DNA from: CAVTWS01 sp963732655
Lineage (GTDB): Bacteria > Actinomycetota > Acidimicrobiia > Acidimicrobiales > SHLQ01
DNA length: 64,000 bases
Direction: 5' to 3'
Assembly (NCBI GenBank): GCA_963732655.1
Contig: CAVTAI010000017.1
Location: 1,240,001-1,304,000 of the forward strand
Position 1 is the first letter of the stretch; each line of letters opens with the position of its first letter. The position numbers and the translations under genes are program-made. The notes under the pieces were generated by a model that was not told the origin of the DNA, searched no databases, and saw only the letters and a program-made list of their open reading frames with translations. Below, piece after piece: positions 8,462 through 15,938 of this stretch.

Positions 8462-8889
8462 CCTGTGTCTTCTGCCAGATCGTCTCCGGCGAACTCGCTG
8501 CGCACGAAGTCATGCGGGACGACATCGCGGTCGGCTTTCTCGATCGGTCACCGGTGTTCCTCGGTCACGTCCTCCTCGTCCCCGTCGACCACCACGAGAC
8601 CCTCACCGATCTGCCGCCGCCTCTCGTCGGTCCCTTCTTCGATCGAGTCCAGCGCGTAGCGGGTGCCGTCGAACTGGCGATGAACGCCGCCGGCACCTTC
8701 GTGGCGATGAACAACACCGTCAGCCAGAGCGTGCCTCACCTCCACGCCCACGTCGTGCCCCGTAACCGCAAGGACGGGCTGCGCGGGTTCTTCTGGCCCC
8801 GTACGCGTTACGACTCGGACGAGCACATGGCGAAGGTGGCCGCGGAAATCGCGGAGGTGTGGAACCGATCAGCGGCCCCGGGCGTCTAG
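8458..8889 (+). CDS. HIT family nucleotide hydrolase/transferase
   Basis: 143 residues with the histidine-triad signature PHLHAHVVPR (H-x-H-x-H) at about residues 94-103 and the N-terminal zinc/structure motif CVFCQIVSGEL. HIT proteins hydrolyse or transfer nucleoside monophosphates from dinucleotide polyphosphates or nucleoside phosphoramidates in the cytoplasm. The length is typical. The ATG at 8458 overlaps the upstream stop (ATGA), so it is probably co-expressed with the methyltransferase cluster, though HIT genes are common passengers and no functional link is implied. Confidence 0.88.
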   Translation: MTCVFCQIVSGELAAHEVMRDDIAVGFLDRSPVFLGHVLLVPVDHHETLTDLPPPLVGPFFDRVQRVAGAVELAMNAAGTFVAMNNTVSQSVPHLHAHVVPRNRKDGLRGFFWPRTRYDSDEHMAKVAAEIAEVWNRSAAPGV

Positions 8890-8928
8890 CCGCCGATGAA
8901 CCACCACCCCGAGCCCGAGGTGAGACTG

Positions 8929-10068
8929 ATGCCCGCACCCATCCCCGCAGTTCGCCGCCGCCGGGTCCTCGTCGCCGCGGTGATCGCCATGGGGCTCGTC
9001 GCCGTGTCGTGCGGCGACGACGACACCGCCACGTCGTCGAGCGATTCGGCATCCGATGCCGCGGCGGGCGACGGCAGCCAGGAATCGAGCGATTCGGCAT
9101 CCGATGCCGACGAGTCAGCTGCCGATGTGCCCGTGTCCCCGCTCGCCGAGCTGCTCGGGTTCTCGACGGACCCCGCCGAGCAGGAGGATCAGTTCGCCGA
9201 GCAGGAACGTGTGCGGCAACAGTTCGTGGCCGAGTGCATGGCCGAGCAGGGGTTCGAGTACACCCCCGCCGACAACACATCGTTCGTGATCAGCATCGGG
9301 CCCGGCGGTTCGGTCAACGAAGTCGACTACGTCGAGCGTTATGGCTTCGGGATCTCCACGACCTTCCTCGACGCGCCCCAAGTACCGGAGAGCACGCCGG
9401 ATGACCCGAATCAGGCCTATCTCGAAACGCTGACCGACGAGGAACGAGAGGCCTACAACCTCGCCTTGTACGGCGACATGTCCCAGTTCGAGGGCGCGAC
9501 CACAGGCGAGCCGGTGGCGATCACGCCGGAGATGATGGCCGAGCAGGGCGGTTGCTTCAACGAGGCGATGGCCGAGAACGAGGACCCCTTCCAAGCGGTC
9601 TTCGAGGAGTTCGGCGACGAGTTGACCGACCTCCAGGAGCGATTGGAGAACGAGCCGCGGATGGTGGCGGCCAACGAGGCGTGGGCGTCGTGCATGGCCG
9701 AGGCCGGGCATCCGTACAACACCCAGGAGGACATGTTCGCCGACATCAGCGAGCGCATGGCGCCGTTGTACGAGGAAGTCTTCCCGGGCGCCTCGGGCCC
9801 GTTCGTGGGACAGGCGGGAGGCGGCGGGGGCGTGATCATCCAGAGCGAGGTCGTGGGCGAAGGCGACACGTTCCAGGGTCCGCCGGAGCTGACCGCAGAG
9901 CAGCAGGCGACGCTCGAGGAGATCCAGGCGCTCGAGCTCGAGGTCGCCGCCGCCAATTTCGACTGTCAGGGCGAGCTCAACGAGACCCGGGCCGAGGTCA
10001 TGGCCGGGCTGGAACAGGCGTTCATCGATGAGCATCGGGCCGAGCTCGAGCAGCTCATCGCCGAGTAG
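8929..10068 (+). CDS. Lipoprotein, paralogue 1 of a tandem pair
   Basis: 379 residues. A basic RRRR segment, a hydrophobic stretch and a lipobox LVAVSC put the lipidated cysteine at residue 28; a Ser/Asp-rich linker follows, encoded partly by a duplicated GAGCGATTCGGCATCCGATGCCG segment. The folded part carries EQERVRQQFVAECMAEQGFEY, YGFGISTTFL, LTDEEREAYNLALYGD, and AEQGGCFNEA. Four of its mature cysteines are shared with the next gene, suggesting conserved disulfides. Start ATG 8929 has GAGGTGA just upstream; an ATG at 8896 is less likely. Function unknown. Directly followed by its paralogue and a MacA/MacB-like exporter, so an accessory envelope role in export is a reasonable guess. Confidence 0.75.
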   Translation: MPAPIPAVRRRRVLVAAVIAMGLVAVSCGDDDTATSSSDSASDAAAGDGSQESSDSASDADESAADVPVSPLAELLGFSTDPAEQEDQFAEQERVRQQFVAECMAEQGFEYTPADNTSFVISIGPGGSVNEVDYVERYGFGISTTFLDAPQVPESTPDDPNQAYLETLTDEEREAYNLALYGDMSQFEGATTGEPVAITPEMMAEQGGCFNEAMAENEDPFQAVFEEFGDELTDLQERLENEPRMVAANEAWASCMAEAGHPYNTQEDMFADISERMAPLYEEVFPGASGPFVGQAGGGGGVIIQSEVVGEGDTFQGPPELTAEQQATLEEIQALELEVAAANFDCQGELNETRAEVMAGLEQAFIDEHRAELEQLIAE

Positions 10069-10154
10069 TCGTACGCCCGTGTCACGATCGAGAGGACATG
10101 ACCGTGGCCGTAGCCCGCGGTGAGCCAGACTCTGAGCACGGCGTTCAGGAGGTC

Positions 10155-11339
10155 ATGATGCGGCTGGCACGGTTCGGTTGTGGGTGGTTGCTCGCGTTCG
10201 GGGTGTTCGGCCTTGCGAGCTGTGGTGGCGACGAGTCCTCGCCTGACGCGTCAGGGGACACGGTCGAGACCGGGACCGGCGACACCAGTGATGACACGTC
10301 GGACGACACGACTGACCAGAGCTTGGCCGGCGACGGGTCCGATGAGACATCAGACGACGCCGATGAGGGTTCGGACAGTGAGGCCTCGGGTTGGGCGACG
10401 TACGAATCACCGATCTCCGCGGCCCTCGGTGTCCCGACCGATCCCACCGAGCAGCAGGACTTCTACAACGTGCAGCAGGTCGAGCGAGAGCAGTTCATCG
10501 CTCAGTGCATGGCCGAGCAGGGCTTCGAATACATCCCGGTCGACTACAGCCAGTACAACGACTTCTCGGGAGCCGTCTTCGACGAGCAGGAATACGTCGA
10601 GGAGTACGGCTTCGGGATCTCGACGACCTTTCTCGAGGGCTTCGAGGGGCAGGTGAGCGCCGATGAGTTCGTCGATCCGAACCAGGACTACGTCGAGGCG
10701 CTGAGCGATCCCGAACGTGAGGCCTACTACCTGGCGCTGTACGGCGATCAGTCGATCTACGAGGAGCTCGATCCCAACGGTGAGGGCATCGAGATCACGC
10801 CCGAGATCATGGCCCAGCAGGGCGGGTGTCAGAACGAGTCGAACGCGGCCGTGAACGATCCGTACCAGGCGTTCTACACCGAGTTCAACACGCAGCTGGA
10901 GGACATGTACGAGCGCATCCAGGCCGACCCTCGAGTGGCCGGGGTGGCTGCGGAATGGTCGGCGTGCATGGAAGACGAGGGGTACACGTTCGCCTCGCCC
11001 GAGGAGATGTACAACGAGATAAGTGAGCGCATGAATCCGTTCTACGAGCTCGCGTACCCGTCGGACTTCTCGGACGAGGCGCCGGCCGAGGCCGTCACGT
11101 CGCAGGACGAGGGGATTACGGAGTCAACCGCGGTGTACGTGCCTCCGGGCCCCCCGGAGCTCACCGATGCCCAGCAGGCCGAGCTGGAGGATCTGCAGGA
11201 GTACGAGTTCGCCGTCGCCGCCGCGAACTACGAGTGCCAGCAGGGCTCGGTGGCGATCCAGATCGAGGTCCAGGCCGAGTACGAGCAGGCGTTCGTCGAG
11301 GAGAACCAGGCCGCGATCGATGCCTTGCTGGCCGGCTGA
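10155..11339 (+). CDS. Lipoprotein, paralogue 2 of a tandem pair
   Basis: 394 residues with a lipobox GLASC (Cys 23) followed by a long Thr/Asp/Ser/Gly-rich linker to about residue 85. The folded domain repeats the landmarks of the upstream paralogue in order: REQFIAQCMAEQGFEYIP, YGFGISTTFLE, LSDPEREAYYLALYGDQ, MAQQGGCQNES, VAAEWSACMEDEGY and a C-terminal NYECQQG. The pair clearly arose by tandem duplication. ATG 10155 is preceded by an AGGAGG ribosome-binding site three bases upstream of the codon. The membrane-fusion protein gene starts about 50 bases downstream with its own ribosome-binding site, consistent with one operon of lipoproteins and exporter. Confidence 0.78.
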   Translation: MMRLARFGCGWLLAFGVFGLASCGGDESSPDASGDTVETGTGDTSDDTSDDTTDQSLAGDGSDETSDDADEGSDSEASGWATYESPISAALGVPTDPTEQQDFYNVQQVEREQFIAQCMAEQGFEYIPVDYSQYNDFSGAVFDEQEYVEEYGFGISTTFLEGFEGQVSADEFVDPNQDYVEALSDPEREAYYLALYGDQSIYEELDPNGEGIEITPEIMAQQGGCQNESNAAVNDPYQAFYTEFNTQLEDMYERIQADPRVAGVAAEWSACMEDEGYTFASPEEMYNEISERMNPFYELAYPSDFSDEAPAEAVTSQDEGITESTAVYVPPGPPELTDAQQAELEDLQEYEFAVAAANYECQQGSVAIQIEVQAEYEQAFVEENQAAIDALLAG

Positions 11340-11391
11340 GCCCGATGAACCGGCCCCGGCCGTCGACCCGTAACGAGGAGATGAGAAGACG

Positions 11392-13224
11392 ATGACGCCG
11401 AGGCGTGTGGTTGGTGTGGTGGTGGGTGTTGCGTTGGTGTCGGCGGGGGTGGGGTGGTTGGCGGGCCGGGAGTTGGCGTCGCCGGAGGACGCGGTTTCGA
11501 TGCGCAGGCGCCCGAGCCGTCGTTGATCTCGGTGCCGATCGAGACGCGGACGTTGGCGGCGAACGTGGTGTTTCGGGGGACGGTGCGGTTCTCGGATACG
11601 TCGGCGATCACGTTGGCGTCGTCGGGGACGACGACGGCGGTGGTGACGGGTGGTTTGCCGGAGGTGGGGTCGGAGGTGGCCGAGGGTTCGTTGTTGGCGG
11701 AGGTGTCGGGTCGGCCGGTGTTCTTGTTGGAGGGTCGCCTGCCGGGGTATCGCAACGTCGGCCCGGGCGCCGAGGGGGCCGATGTGTTGCAGTTGGAGGA
11801 AGCGCTCGGACGGTTGGGGTTCGATCCGGGTGCGGTGGATGGTGTGTATGACCTGGCGACCGAAGGGGCGATCGTCGCCTGGTACGAGTCGGCGGGGTAT
11901 GAGGCGTCGGAACCGACCCCGGAGGAAGAGTCCCAGCTCGAGGGCGCGGCAGGACGGGGTCGATGCGGCGGCTGATGCGGTGGCGGCGACGCAGGAGGGT
12001 TTGGCGGCGGCGCAGGAACCGCTCGACGGGTCGGAGTTGTTGCAACTCGACAATGGGGTGGCGTCGGCGCAACGCGGGTTCGAGTCGGCGCAGGCGGAGC
12101 GGGTCCGGCAGGACGCGTCGACGCAGCAGGCGATCGCCGACGCGGTGGCGGCTCGTGATCGGGAGCAGACGGCGGTGACGGCGGCGACGAACCGTTTGGC
12201 GCAGGCCGAGGCGGGGGCGCATCCCGATTCGGGGTTACCGCCGTCGCCGGAGGAGTTGGCGATGTTGCGTCAGGCCAAGTCGGAGGCGGAGGCGGCGTTG
12301 GCGGCGGCGCGGTCGGACCTGACTCGGGCGACGAGCGACCGCGAGCGCACTCTGAGCGAGCAGGCGAATGCGGTGACATCGGCGTACGAGCAGTGGGTGG
12401 TGGCGGTGGCGCAGCGCGAGGAGCGTTTGGCGCCGGCCGATGTCGCCGCTCAGCAACGTCAGCTGGCTGATGCGCAGGAGTCGTTGGCGGATGCGAGAGA
12501 TGATCTGGCGGAGTTGGAGGCGGAGTTGGGCGTGAGTTTGCCCAAGGCCGAAGTGGTGTTCCTGCCGGCGTTGCCGCGGCGGGTCAACGTGGTGGCGGTC
12601 GATGTGGGTGACGCGTTGGGGTCGTCGGCGGCGCTGGAGGTGTCGGGCGCCGAGTTGGTGATCGATGCTGCGGTGTCGGCGTCGGATCGTCCGTTGATCG
12701 CGGTCGGGCAGGAGGTCCGCCTCGACGAGGAGGGCATCGGTATCGACGTGCCGGGCATCATCACCGAGGTGGCCGAGGAGACGGGCACGAACGACGTCGG
12801 CGAGGGCCGGTACTACGTGGGCATCGAACCCGATGTCGATGCGGCACTGGAGGCGGGGCTGGATCTGCAGTCGCTGCAGGGCGTGAACCTGCGGGTGACG
12901 GTGCCGATCGAATCGACCGGTGGTGACGTGTTGGCCGTGCCGCTGGCCGCGTTGTCGGCGGCCGCAGATGGCTCGGCCCGCGTGCAGGTGGTGCGTGATG
13001 ACGGAACGGTGGAGTTCGTGTCGGTCACCGCAGGGTTGACGGCCCAGGGGTACGTGCAGATCACCGCGGTGGACGGCGATCTCGCCGCGGGCGATCAGGT
13101 CGTGGTGGGCCTCGACGGCGCCACGGAGGTCGAAGGCGACGAAACCGTCGACAACCCGGTGGCCGTGTCCGGATCCGGTAGCGAGTCGACGGATGCGCCT
13201 GCTGAGCAGGTCAGCGATGGCTGA
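11392..13224 (+). CDS. HlyD/MacA-like membrane-fusion protein with peptidoglycan-binding domain (two compensating frameshifts)
   Basis: About 610 residues when two compensating indels are allowed. The first 40 residues form a signal anchor (VVGVVVGVALVSAGVGWL). Near 11500 one base appears missing before the TTCGATGCGCAG segment, and near 11945 one base appears extra in a G run; the total stays in frame. After the anchor come SLISVPIETRTLAANVVFRG, a PG_binding_1-type domain (LQLEEALGRLGFDPGAVDGVYD), a long coiled coil rich in Ala/Glu/Arg, and a C-terminal barrel (VQITAVDGDLAAGDQVVVG). This is the periplasmic/cell-wall adaptor of ABC efflux systems. Its stop overlaps the ATPase start. Confidence 0.75.
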
Positions 13225-13927
13225 GCCGGTGGTGGAGCTGCGGGGTCTGACCCGGACCTTTCCGGGGGAACCTCCTATCCCGGCGTTGAGGCCGACGGAC
13301 CTGGTGATCGAGGTCGGCGATTACGTGTCGGTGGTCGGCCCGTCGGGTTCGGGCAAGTCGACGTTGCTGCATCTGTTCGGGCTCTTGGATCGGCCGACGG
13401 AGGGCACCTATCTGCTCGACGGCATCGATACATGGTTGTTGTCCGATAGCCGAACGGACGGGCCTGCGGGGCGCCCGGTTGGGGTTCGTGTTCCAGGCGT
13501 TCCACTTGTTGGCGCATCGGTCGACGGTGGAGAACGTGATGGTGGCCATGCTCTACCGGCGGGCTCCGCAGCGGAGCGGCGCCGACCGGGCGACCGAGGC
13601 GTTGGAGCAGGTGGGTCTGGGCCACCGGATCGGGCATTCGCCGTCGAAGCTCTCCGGCGGGGAGCGTCAGCGGGTGGCGATCGCCCGGGCGCTCGTGCTC
13701 CGAGCCCAGTTGTTGCTGGCCGACGAACCGACCGGCAACCTCGACACCACGACCTCGAGCCGAGATCCTCGACCTGTTCGACGTGCTCCACCAAAGTGGC
13801 CACACGTTGGTCGTCATCACCCACGATCCAACGACGAGTGGTCGGGCGGCGACGGCGGGTGCGGATCACCGATGGTGTCCTGGCCGAGGAGTTCGCGGGC
13901 GTCGGTCCTTCGGGGCGGCCGTCATGA
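13217..13927 (+). CDS. MacB/LolD-type ABC transporter ATPase (three +1 frameshifts)
   Basis: Corrected length is about 235 residues. All ATPase motifs are present but in three frames: Walker A GPSGSGKST near residue 41, then after an extra C near 13451 the Q-loop GFVFQAFHLL, signature LSGGERQRVAIARAL and Walker B LLLADEPTGN. After a second extra C near 13762 come GHTLVVITHDP (H-loop), and after an extra G near 13858 VRITDGVLAEEF. The three insertions sum to one codon, so the first and last segments share a frame. It energises the adjacent FtsX-like permease. The ATG at 13217 overlaps the upstream stop; the end overlaps the permease start (ATGA). Confidence 0.75.
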   Translation: MAEPVVELRGLTRTFPGEPPIPALRPTDLVIEVGDYVSVVGPSGSGKSTLLHLFGLLDRPTEGTYLLDGIDTWLLSDSRTDGPAGRPVGVRVPGVPLVGASVDGGERDGGHALPAGSAAERRRPGDRGVGAGGSGPPDRAFAVEALRRGASAGGDRPGARAPSPVVAGRRTDRQPRHHDLEPRSSTCSTCSTKVATRWSSSPTIQRRVVGRRRRVRITDGVLAEEFAGVGPSGRPS

Positions 13928-15171
13928 GCTCGAGGCACGACATCCCGCGGTCGAGGTTGTCGATCCGGGACCTGGTCGGCGAGGCGTTAGCGGGGGTGTT
14001 GTCGCGGCCGGCCCGCATGGCCCTGACGGCGCTGGGCACGGTGCTGGGGATCGGGGCGTTGGTGGCCACGCTTGGTTTGGCTCGCACCGCTGGCAACCAG
14101 ATCGTGTCGCGATTCGATGAGCTGTCGGCGACCCAGGTCGTCGTTGCTCCGGCCAACGAGGGCTTCTTCGTCGGCGGCCAGCAGCAGAACGTGTCGACCA
14201 TCCCGTTCGACGCTGAGCAGCGCCTCGCCCGCCTGGCTGGTGTCGCTGCGGCCGGAACTCGCAGCGATGTCGACGTCGGCGGCCGCCTCGCCCGGGCAGT
14301 GCCCGTCGTCGACCCGTTGGGCCAGAACGAGTATCAGGTGCCGGTGATCGGGGCCTCGCCCGGGTTGTTCGGCGCCGTGCGGGCGACCGTCGCCACGGGC
14401 CGTGTCTACGACTCGGGCCACGAAGCCCGCGCCGACACGGTCGCCGTGCTCGGCCCGGGCGCCGCGGAACGGCTCGGCATCACCCGGGTCGACAACCTGC
14501 CGTCGATCTTCATCGGCGACCAACCTCTTCAGGTGATCGGGATCCTCGACGACGTCGCCCGCGAACCCGACCTGCTCGGCGCGATCATCATCCCGTCCAC
14601 CACCGCTCGGGACCGGTTCGACCTCCAAGCGCCCGCCGAGGTCGTCATCGACACCGTGGTCGGCGCCGCCCAACAGATCGGCACCCAAGCCCCCGCCGCC
14701 CTCGATCCCAACCAGCCCGACCGGCTCCGGGCCCAGGTCCCGCCCGAACCCCGCAAGGTCCGCGCCGATGTCGAAGGCGACGTCGACACCCTTTTCCTCA
14801 TCCTCGGCGCCGTGTCACTGCTCGTCGGCGGCCTCGGCATCGCCAACGTCACCCTGGTGTCGGTCATCGAGCGGGTCGGCGAGATCGGCCTGCGCCGCAG
14901 CCTCGGCGCCACCCGCCGCCACATCGCCTCCCAGTTCCTGCTCGAGTCGCTGTTCGTCGGCCTGCTCGGCGGGCTCATCGGCACCACCGCAGGCGTCCTC
15001 GTCACCGTCGGCGTCTCTGCCTTCCGGGACTGGACTCCCGTCATGTCGGGCTGGATCCCCTTCGTCGCTCCGTTCATCGGCGCCGCCATCGGCCTCGTCT
15101 TCGGCGCCTTCCCCAGTTGGAAGGCCGCCTCCATCGAACCCATCCAAGCCCTCCGCTCCGGCGCCTCCTGA
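13924..15171 (+). CDS. MacB-like ABC transporter permease (FtsX family)
   Basis: 415 residues. An N-terminal transmembrane segment (MALTALGTVLGIGALVATLG) is followed by a large extracytoplasmic MacB_PCD-type domain of about 250 residues, and three C-terminal transmembrane segments starting with LFLILGAVSLLVGGLGIANV. The FtsX signature region VIERVGEIGLRRSLGATRRHI and the terminal PSWKAASIEPIQALR are intact. This protein forms the membrane part of a tripartite-like export system with the upstream adaptor and ATPase; substrate unknown. The start ATG overlaps the ATPase stop (ATGA). A 52-bp hairpin repeat begins 15 bases after the stop. Confidence 0.88.
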   Translation: MSSRHDIPRSRLSIRDLVGEALAGVLSRPARMALTALGTVLGIGALVATLGLARTAGNQIVSRFDELSATQVVVAPANEGFFVGGQQQNVSTIPFDAEQRLARLAGVAAAGTRSDVDVGGRLARAVPVVDPLGQNEYQVPVIGASPGLFGAVRATVATGRVYDSGHEARADTVAVLGPGAAERLGITRVDNLPSIFIGDQPLQVIGILDDVAREPDLLGAIIIPSTTARDRFDLQAPAEVVIDTVVGAAQQIGTQAPAALDPNQPDRLRAQVPPEPRKVRADVEGDVDTLFLILGAVSLLVGGLGIANVTLVSVIERVGEIGLRRSLGATRRHIASQFLLESLFVGLLGGLIGTTAGVLVTVGVSAFRDWTPVMSGWIPFVAPFIGAAIGLVFGAFPSWKAASIEPIQALRSGAS

Positions 15172-15186
15172 CCCGCGCACCTGAGT

Positions 15187-15238
15187 CGAACTGGGAGACA
15201 CGGCGGTCGCGTGGGCGACGGGTTGGTCTCCCAGTTCG
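15187..15238 (+). repeat. 52-bp double-hairpin element, copy 1
   Basis: Perfect 13-bp inverted arms CGAACTGGGAGAC and GTCTCCCAGTTCG enclose a 26-base centre containing a second stem, GTCGC-GTGG-GCGAC (15206-15219). It begins 15 bases after the permease stop. Two more copies of identical length and orientation lie at 18104 and 56910. No T-tract follows; a terminator or 3'-end stabiliser role is inferred from position. Confidence 0.8.
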
Positions 15239-15273
15239 GTGATGGATAACGGGTGATCGGGCGGGAGGGGTTG

Positions 15274-15301
15274 GGGGTGTAACGAGGGGTGGGGTGTAAC
15301 G
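15274..15301 (+). promoter_or_regulatory. Direct repeat GGGGTGTAACG upstream of the ECF sigma gene
   Basis: The 11-mer GGGGTGTAACG occurs at 15274-15284 and 15291-15301, 17 bases apart, ending 13 bases before the GTG start of the sigma gene. An AAC core is typical of ECF -35 elements, so an autoregulated promoter or a regulator-binding site is possible. Inferred from sequence only. Confidence 0.35.
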
Positions 15302-15314
15302 GGATCGGTGCGGT

Positions 15315-15938
15315 GTGGCATACGAAGGGATGGTGGAAGGATCAGGTTCGGTGGACGACACCGACGGCCCACATGGCGACGACCTGCTGGTCGTGAGCGA
15401 CGAGGCACTGCTCGTCGCCTCGCAGACCGACCCGGCTCGATTCGCCGTCGTGTACGACCGCCATGTCGCCCGCATGATCCGCTACTTCTACGTCCGCACG
15501 GCTGACGCGCAGACGGCGCTCGACCTGACGGCCGAGACCTTCGCCGCCGCCTTCGCCTCCCGCCACCGGTTCCGTGACCGTGGGCTCCCGGCGGCGGCGT
15601 GGCTATTCACGATCGCTCGACGTCAGCTGAGTCACGCGGTACGACGGCAGCGGATCGACGACCGTCATCGCCGGGCGTTGGGCATGGACAGGGTGGTGGC
15701 CGACGACGACTCCCTGGAGCGCATCGAAGCCCTGGTGGATCTGGCGCCGCTGTCGGCTGCGGTCGCGGCGGCCGTCGCCCGCCTCCCGGAGGCGCAGTCC
15801 CGGGCGGTGATGCTGCGGGTCGGCCACGACCTTCCCTATTCGACCGTGGCCGCCGAGCTCGGATGCTCCGAAGGAGCAGCTCGGGTTCGCGTGATGCGCG
15901 GCCTCTCCGCCCTGGCCGAGGAACTGGACCTGACATGA
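15315..15938 (+). CDS. ECF-family RNA polymerase sigma factor
   Basis: 207 residues. Region 2 is visible as FAVVYDRHVARMIRYFYVRTADAQTALDLTAETF, with AAAWLFTIARRQLSHAVRR ending sigma-2. Region 4 follows as VARLPEAQSRAVMLRVGHDLPYSTVAAELGCSEGAARVRVMRGL. It directs RNA polymerase to alternative promoters, usually for an envelope or stress response. The GTG at 15315 gives the longest form; GTG/ATG codons at 15330-15333 are alternatives. The next gene starts in the stop codon (ATGA at 15935) and encodes a membrane-anchored extracytoplasmic protein, the position normally held by an anti-sigma factor. Confidence 0.9.
   Translation: MAYEGMVEGSGSVDDTDGPHGDDLLVVSDEALLVASQTDPARFAVVYDRHVARMIRYFYVRTADAQTALDLTAETFAAAFASRHRFRDRGLPAAAWLFTIARRQLSHAVRRQRIDDRHRRALGMDRVVADDDSLERIEALVDLAPLSAAVAAAVARLPEAQSRAVMLRVGHDLPYSTVAAELGCSEGAARVRVMRGLSALAEELDLT

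Noticed and set aside
9030..9110. Repeated GAGCGATTCGGCATCCGATGCC in the first lipoprotein linker
   Set aside because: It encodes a Ser/Asp-rich linker in frame and is adequately explained as coding low complexity.
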